From assembly GCF_010093065.1 (NCBI RefSeq), contig NZ_CP048113.1, forward strand, positions 7,148,001 through 7,212,000: a stretch of 64,000 nucleotides of DNA. The letters are read 5' to 3'. Of this stretch, positions 12,401 to 21,400 are shown in pieces; position 1 is the stretch's first letter, and each line of letters begins with the position of its first letter. Origin of the DNA: Chitinophaga agri (GTDB taxonomy: Bacteria > Bacteroidota > Bacteroidia > Chitinophagales > Chitinophagaceae). The notes beneath the pieces are model-generated. The model worked only from the letters and a program-made list of their open reading frames with translations. It searched no databases and was not told the origin of the DNA. The translations under genes were made by a program, and so were the position numbers.

Positions 12401-15400
12401 ATCATCACAGTACCCTTTTCATGGGTTTACTGGCACTGGTGAAGTTATTGCTCTATCGTTACACGGGTCAGACAGATCTGATAGTAGGTAGTCCTGTGGC
12501 GGGCCGTGAACATCCTGATCTGGAAAATCAGGTGGGCTTCTATGTCAATACGCTGGCGCTGCGTGATGAGTTGAAAGGAGGCGAGGGCTTTAGCACATTA
12601 TTGGAACAGGTACGTCAGACGGTATTGGAAGGGTTTGCGCATCAGGCATACCCATTTGATGAACTGGTTACGATGTTGTCTTTATCGCATGACATGAGTC
12701 GTTCACCATTATTTGATGTAATGGTGAGCTTACAGGATCAACATATCCTGCCTGAAGTAGCAGGTCTTTCCGTATCAGCGATACATCCCGATCAGGGTAT
12801 CAGCAAGTTTGACCTGTCGTTTTATTTTGCGGACACCGCAGATGGTATTCAATTACAGCTGGAGTATGACACAGCACTATATAGTCATGAGCGGATCGTT
12901 CGGATGACAGGACATCTTGAGGGGCTGATGCGGGCAGTGTTAAGGCAGGGTACGTCAGCATCGCTATCCTCTTTGTCTTATCTGAGTGATGCCGAACAAC
13001 AGGAACTGCTGTATACGTTCAATGATACATCAGCTGCATATGATTTGTCCGATACAATTATCAGTCTTTTTGAGCAGCAGGTAGCAATATCACCATCATC
13101 GATAGCTGTTATCAGTGAAGATATATCATTAAGTTATGCGGAACTGAATGCACGTGCAAACGCTTTGGCGCATTATCTGTTAAATGATTATGCTATTCGT
13201 CCCGGTGAACTGATCGGTTTAAAGACTGCGCGTACTGCGTACTTTGTTATCGGTATATTCGGCATTCTGAAGTCCGGTGCAGCCTATATTCCCATTGATC
13301 CTGAGTATCCGGCCGAACGTGTGGGATACATGATCAGTGATAGTGGTTTACGGTTGTTGTTAACCGATCAGGAGGGTGAAGAACGTTCAGGTGTTGAGAC
13401 AATCTTCTTAACAGATCCTGCTGTTTATAGCAGCCGGTCTGCAATGAATCCAGGCAGGAGCACAGATGGAGGTCAACTGGCCTATGTGTTGTACACCTCT
13501 GGCTCCAGCGGCCGTCCAAAGGGAAGTCAGATCAGTCATAGCAGCGTAGTGAATCTGAGTAGCTGGCATCAGCGTCAATTTGGATTAACGACGGAAAGTG
13601 TAGGTTCTCTGTACGCCAATATCAGTTTTGATGCGAGTGTGTGGGAGTTGTTTCCTTACCTGTTATCAGGGGGTAGTGTGAAAATGTTATCAGGGGATCT
13701 GCGTTTAGATCTGCCAGCATTAGTAAAAGAGCTGAACACGGGAGGCATTACACACACCTTCCTTCCCACCGGCATACTGAAATCTATTCTTTCTTCAGCA
13801 CTGACCTTAAAAAAGGAGCTGATCATTCTTACGGGAGGAGATACACTAGACCGTATCTCGGCTCCAGGATTAACGATATACAATAACTACGGTCCGACAG
13901 AGTCCACCGTTGTAACTACAAGTTACCGGATTAAGGGCGGAGAGGAAGTTATACCCATCGGTAAGCCGATCAGCAATGTGCAGGTGTATATCCTGGATGA
14001 AAGGTTAGGGCTTCAGCCGGTTGGCGTAGCAGGAGAGCTATGTATCGGAGGAGCGGGCGTAGGTCTTGGTTATCTGAACAATGCGGAACTGACGGCATCT
14101 CGTTTCGTAGCTAATCCTTATGGGGAAGGCCTTTTATATCGTACGGGTGATATGGCGAGGTGGCAGTCAGATGGTAACGTCTTATTCCTTGGGCGTGCGG
14201 ATGATCAGGTGAAGGTGCGTGGCTACCGGATAGAATTAGGAGAGATCTCCCAGGTGCTTGCAGGTCATAGCAGCATCCGTGATGCGGTAGCGAAGGTGTC
14301 AGATCAGTCGCTGGCCGTGTATTATACATTATCCGAAGCGGTATCAGCGTCAGCGCTCCGATATTATCTTGAATCGCGTTTGCCGCACTACATGGTACCC
14401 GCTCACTTTATAGAGTTAGCGGCATTGCCTTTAACCGCGAGTGGGAAAGTGGACCGTTCCGCTCTTCCTGCCCCTGTTGCGGGTACACGCAGTTACCGTT
14501 TGCCGGCAACGCCCTTATCGCGGGAGCTGGCAGCTATCTGGTCATCTGTGTTATCACAGGAAGTTATCGGGCTGGACGACCACTTCTTTGAACTGGGCGG
14601 TCATTCCCTGAAAGCAGTGCAGCTGATCAGTCGCATCTACAGGGAGTTCTCCGTACGGCTGTCATTGAAGGAACTGTTTACACATCCTGTGCTGGAGGCG
14701 CAAAGTCAACTGATAGCGCAATCCCGCAGAGAACAATATACCCCCATTCCCATCATAGCATCAGCAGATAGTTATCCGTTATCGAATGCGCAGCAGCGTA
14801 TGTGGGTGCTGTATGAGTTGTCACCAGAAAGTGCCGCATATAATATACCGTTGCTGTCCCGTTTGAGCGGTAAAATAGACCAGCTGGCGCTGGAACAGTC
14901 ACTGCAGGTATTGCTGTCCCGTCACGAGAGCTTGCGTACCGTGTTTGAGCAGCAGGATGGGGAACCGCGCCAGCGCATAGCCTCATTTAGCGGCAGTCTG
15001 CTGACAGTATATGACTACCCTGGTGACGAGCCCCGTGCGTTAGCTCATGCACAGTCGCTGTCGGCTATCCCATTTGATCTGTCAGCGGGTCCATTACTGC
15101 GCGTTTGTTTGCTGATGACGGGAGCAGAAGAAGGTTTGCTGTTATTGTGTCTTCATCACATCATTGCAGACGAATGGTCCATGCAGGTACTGTTCGGAGA
15201 ACTGATCCGTTTGTACAATGGTTATGTGTCAGGTAGTCCTGTGGAGCTGGAAGCACTTCGGGTACAGTACAAGGACTATACATACTGGCAACGCTCACAG
15301 TTACCGGAAGCATTATTATCATCACGTACTTACTGGACGGAACGTTTTTCAGGAGTTCTTCCCGTACTCGACCTGGCAACAGATTATCTGCGTCCCTCAG

Positions 15401-18400
15401 TGAAGGGATATCAGGGAGCCAGCTACACTTATACATTTAATGCAGGTGACAGCGAACTGTTTGGGCAGGTATTACAGGATCATCAGAGTACCCTTTTCAT
15501 GGGTTTACTGGCACTGGTGAAATTATTGCTCTATCGTTACACGGGTCAGACAGATCTGATAGTAGGTAGTCCTGTGGCGGGTCGTGAACATCCAGATCTG
15601 GAAAATCAGGTGGGCTTCTATGTCAATACGCTGGCGCTGCGTGATGAGTTGAAAGGAGGGGAGGGCTTTAGCACATTATTGGAACAGGTACGTCAGACGG
15701 TATTGGAAGGTTTTGCGCATCAGGCATACCCATTTGATGAACTTATTACGATGTTGTCTTTATCGCATGACATGAGTCGTTCACCATTATTTGATGTAAT
15801 GGTGAGCTTACAGGATCAACATATCCTGCCTGAAGTAGCAGGTCTTTCCGTATCAGCGATACATCCCGATCAGGGTATCAGCAAGTTTGACCTGTCGTTT
15901 TATTTTGCGGACACCGCAGATGGTATTCAATTACAGCTGGAGTATGACACAGCACTATATAGTCATGAGCGGATCGTTCGGATGACAGGACATCTTGAGG
16001 GGCTGATGCGGGCAGTGTTAAGGCAGGGTACGTCAGCATCGCTATCCTCTTTGTCTTATCTGAGTGATGCCGAACAACAGGAACTGCTGTATACGTTCAA
16101 TGATACATCAGCTGCATATGATTTGTCCGATACAATTATCAGTCTTTTTGAGCAGCAGGTAGCAATATCACCATCATCGATAGCTGTTATCAGTGAAGAT
16201 ATATCATTAAGTTATGCGGAACTGAATGCACGTGCAAACGCTTTGGCGCATTATCTGTTAAATGATTATGCTATTCGTCCCGGTGAACTGATCGGTTTAA
16301 AGACGGCGCGTACTGCGTACTTTGTTATCGGTATATTCGGCATTCTGAAGTCCGGTGCAGCCTATATTCCCATTGATCCTGAGTATCCGGCCGAACGTGT
16401 GGGATACATGATCAGTGATAGTGGTTTACGGTTGTTGTTAACCGATCAGGAGGGTGAAGAACGTTCAGGTGTTGAGACGATCTTCTTAACAGATCCTGCT
16501 GTTTATAGCAGCCGGTCTGCAATGAATCCAGGCAGGAGCACAGATGGAGGTCAACTGGCCTATGTGCTGTACACCTCCGGCTCCAGCGGCCGTCCAAAGG
16601 GAAGTCAGATCAGTCATAGCAGCGTAGTGAATCTGAGTAGCTGGCATCAGCGTCAATTTGGATTAACGACGGAAAGTGTAGGTTCTCTGTACGCCAATAT
16701 CAGTTTTGATGCGAGTGTGTGGGAGTTGTTTCCTTACCTGTTATCAGGGGGTAGTGTGAAAATGTTATCAGGGGATCTGCGTTTAGATCTGCCAGCATTA
16801 GTAAAAGAGCTGAACACGGGAGGCATTACACACACCTTCCTTCCCACCGGCATACTGAAATCTATTCTTTCTTCAGCACTGACCTTAAAAAAGGAGCTGA
16901 TCATTCTTACGGGAGGAGATACACTAGACCGTATCTCGGCTCCAGGATTAACGATATACAATAACTACGGTCCGACAGAGTCCACCGTTGTAACTACAAG
17001 TTACCGGATTAAGGGCGGAGAGGAAGTTATACCCATCGGTAAGCCGATCAGCAATGTGCAGGTGTATATCCTGGATGAAAGGTTAGGGCTTCAGCCTGTT
17101 GGCGTAGCAGGAGAGCTATGTATCGGAGGAGCGGGCGTAGGTCTTGGTTATCTGAACAATGCGGAACTGACGGCATCTCGTTTCGTAGCTAATCCTTATG
17201 GGGAAGGCCTTTTATATCGTACGGGTGATATGGCGAGGTGGCAGTCAGATGGTAACGTCTTATTCCTTGGCCGTGCGGATGATCAGGTGAAGGTGCGTGG
17301 CTACCGGATAGAATTAGGAGAGATCTCCCAGGTACTTGCAGGTCATAGCAGCATCCGTGATGCGGTAGCGAAGGTGTCAGATCAGTCGCTGGCCGTGTAT
17401 TATACATTATCCGAAGCGGTATCAGTGTCAGCGCTCCGATATTATCTTGAATCGCGTTTGCCGCACTACATGGTACCCGCTCACTTTATAGAGTTAGCGG
17501 CATTGCCTTTAACCGCGAGTGGGAAAGTGGACCGTTCCGCTCTTCCTAGCCCTGTTGCGGGTACACGCAGTTACCGTTTGCCGGCAACACCCTTATCGCG
17601 GGAGCTGGCAGCTATCTGGTCATCTGTGTTATCACAGGAAGTTATCGGGCTGGACGACCACTTCTTTGAACTAGGCGGTCATTCCCTGAAAGCAGTGCAG
17701 CTGATCAGTCGCATCTACAGGGAGTTTTCCGTACGGCTGTCGTTGAAGGAACTGTTTACACATCCTGTGCTGGAGGCGCAAAGTCAACTGATAGCGCAAT
17801 CCCGCAGAGAACAATATACCCCCATTCCCGTCATAGCATCAGCAGATAGTTATCCGTTATCGAATGCGCAGCAGCGTATGTGGGTGCTGTATGAGTTGTC
17901 ACCAGAAAGTGCCGCATATAATATACCGTTGCTGTCCCGTTTGAGCGGTAAAATAGACCAGCTGGCGCTGGAACAGTCACTGCAGGTATTGCTGTCCCGT
18001 CACGAGAGCTTGCGTACCGTGTTTGAGCAGCAGGATGGGGAACCGCGCCAGCGCATAGCCTCATTTAGCGGCAGTCTGCTGACAGTATATGACTACCCTG
18101 GTGACGAGCCCCGTGCGTTAGCTCATTCACAATCGCTGTCGGCTATCCCATTTGATCTGTCAGCAGGTCCATTACTGCGTGTTTGTTTGCTGATGACAGG
18201 AGCAGAAGAAGGTTTGCTGTTATTGTGTCTTCATCACATCATTGCAGACGAATGGTCCATGCAGGTACTGTTCGGAGAACTGATCCGTTTATACAATGGT
18301 TATGTGTCAGGTAGTCCTGTGGAGCTGGAAGCACTTCGGGTACAGTACAAGGACTATGCCTACTGGCAACGCTCACAGTTACCGGAAGCATTATTATCAT

Positions 18401-21400
18401 CACGTAATTACTGGACGGAACGTTTTTCAGGAGTTCATCCCGTACTCGACCTGCCAACAGATTATCTGCGTCCCTCAGTGAAGGGATATCAGGGAGCCAG
18501 CTACACTTATACATTTAATGCAGGTGACAGCGAACTGTTTGGGCAGGTATTACAGGATCATCAGAGTACCCTTTTCATGGGTTTGCTGGCACTGGTGAAG
18601 TTATTGCTCTATCGTTACACGGGTCAGACAGATCTGATAGTAGGTAGTCCTGTGGCGGGTCGTGAACATCCAGATCTGGAAAATCAGGTGGGCTTCTATG
18701 TCAATACGCTGGCGCTGCGTGATGAGTTGAAAGGAGGGGAGGGCTTTAACGCATTATTGAAACAGGTACGTCAGACGGTATTGGAAGGTTTTGCGCATCA
18801 GGCATACCCATTTGATGAACTGGTTACGATGTTGTCTTTATCGCATGACATGAGTCGTTCACCATTATTTGATGTAATGGTGAGCTTACAGGATACCCCG
18901 GTGTCACCATCCGTATCAGGACTATCTGTGGAAAGTGTAGCGCTTGATCATCGCATCAGTAAATTTGACCTGCTGTTCTCGTTTGTTCGTGATGAAGCAG
19001 GCATCCGCCTTGAACTGGAATATGATACGGCCTTATACAGGGAAAGCACTGTCAGCCGGATGGCAGGCCACCTGGGGCAACTGTTAACCGCCATCTTATC
19101 ATCGCCTGATACTGCGCTGGATGAAATCAGTTACCTGAGTGAAAGAGAAACGCATGAACTGTTATACACCCTCAATGATAACCCTGCCGGGTATCCTGAA
19201 GATAAAACACTGGTTGATCTGTTTGAGTGGCAGGTGAGTCAGACCCCTGATCATGTTGCGGTAGTTTTCGGTGACCACAGTCTGACCTATAAGGAACTGA
19301 ATACCCGTAGTAACCGTTTGGCAGGTTACCTTCGGTCGCATTATCATCCACGCCCCGATGACCTGATCGGCATCCTGCAGTCACGCACGGAACAGATGAT
19401 CATTTGCATTCTTGGCATTCTGAAATCGGGTGCAGGTTATGTGCCGATCGATGTTGACTATCCAGGAGACCGCATCGATTACATGAAGACAGACAGTCAT
19501 TGTCTGGTGGTCCTGGATGAAGGGGAACTGAACCGGTTCTTAGCGGAAGAAGCCACTTATCCCGGGGACAATCCTGAGAAGGTGAATACGCCTTCTGATA
19601 TAGCCTATGTGATCTATACATCAGGCACAACAGGGCAGCCTAAAGGGACTTTGATAACGCACGGGAATGTTGTGCAGTTACTGAAGCCTGATCGCCCGAT
19701 ATATGATTTCCAGGCGACAGATGTATGGACAATGTTCCATTCGTACTGTTTTGATTTTTCGGTATGGGAGATGTATGGGGCCTTGTTGTTTGGTGGTCGT
19801 GTTGTGATCGTACCGGGAGCTACAGCCCGCGATCCGGAGGCATTCATCACGTTGCTGCAGGAACAGGGCGTGACCGTTTTGAACCAGACGCCGTCTGCTT
19901 TTTATAATCTTCAGCAATCACTGTTATCGGCTGGTTGTCCGCCATTGTCATTAAGATATGTCATATTCGGTGGCGAGGCATTAAGTCCGGCAAAGTTATC
20001 ATCGTGGTATAAGTATTACCCATCGGCTGCTTTAGTCAATATGTATGGTATCACAGAGACGACGGTGCATGTGACCTTTAAAGCAATCACGGAACCGGAT
20101 ATTGAATCAGGTATCAGCAATCTGGGTCGTCCTATACCGACGCTACGTTGTTATGTACTGGATAGTCATGGACAATTGGTTCCGTTTGGTGTACCTGGAG
20201 AATTGTATGTAGGAGGAGCGGGGGTGAGCCGTGGTTATCTGAACCGTGAATCACTGACAGCGTCCCGTTTCGTAGCAAGTCCGTTTGTGGCTGGCGACCG
20301 CCTTTACCGGACGGGAGACAAAGTTCGCCTGCTGGCGAATGGAGACCTTGTGTATTATGGCCGGTTGGATAACCAGGTGAAGATACGTGGCTACCGTATT
20401 GAATTAGGTGAAGTGGCGTATGTCTTGTCGCGGCATGAGGACATAGAAGATGCTGTTGTAAAGGTGATAGACAGGAACGGGGACAAACAGCTGAGTGCTT
20501 ACTATACACAGGTATCACCGGTAAGTGATACGGCATTACGTGAATATATGCACCAGCGTCTACCCGCCTATATGGTTCCCGTTCACTTCACGATGTTAGA
20601 CAAGCTACCGCTTACATCGAATGGGAAAGTCAACCTGAACGCATTACCGGAGCCGCAGACGGTTGGCCGGATGTACCGTGCAGCGTCCACATCCACAGAG
20701 AAGTCCCTTGCCGAGATATGGGAAAGCCTACTGGGCTGTGGCCGTGTGGGACTGGATGATCATTTTTTTGACCTGGGTGGTCATTCTTTAAAGGCGGTAC
20801 AGCTATTGAGCCGTATCCAGCAGCGATTTTCGGTGCGTCTCAGCCTGAAGGATGTGTTCACCCATGCATTGCTATCCGATCAGAGCGCGCTGATAGCGGC
20901 TGCTGCACATGACGCCTATGCTCCAATACCGTCAGCGCCTGTGGCAGACAGCTATCCGTTGTCCAATGCACAGAAGCGGCTATGGGTATTGCAACAATTC
21001 GATAAACAAGCTACAGTATACAATATATCCCTGTTAAATACGCTCAGGGGTAAAGTAGATGTCGACAGTATGAAGCGCGCCTTTGAGGCATTGATAGCAC
21101 GTCATGAGGTGCTTCGTACTGTGTTTCTTATCCAGGGAAATGAGCCATGGCAGTATATTCTTCCACCGGGAATGTTTTTGTTCGCTGTTGAATATGTTGA
21201 TTATACCTGGAGTGAGGATGGCACAATGCGTGCAAAAGAACATGCAAAATCGATAGCTGAGACTGTCTTTGATCTTGAACGGGGTCCTTTATTAAAAGCC
21301 GGTTTATTCAGGATGGCTTCGGACGAATATCTTTTTGTTATAGCCATTCATCATAGTATTTCCGATGAATGGTCCATCCGCATACTGGTAAAGGAACTGC

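Noticed and set aside
20132..20536. 134-residue minus-strand open frame, repeated at 26608-27012
   Set aside because: It lies antisense inside A5 and A7; the two copies exist only because the modules are duplicated. No family features.
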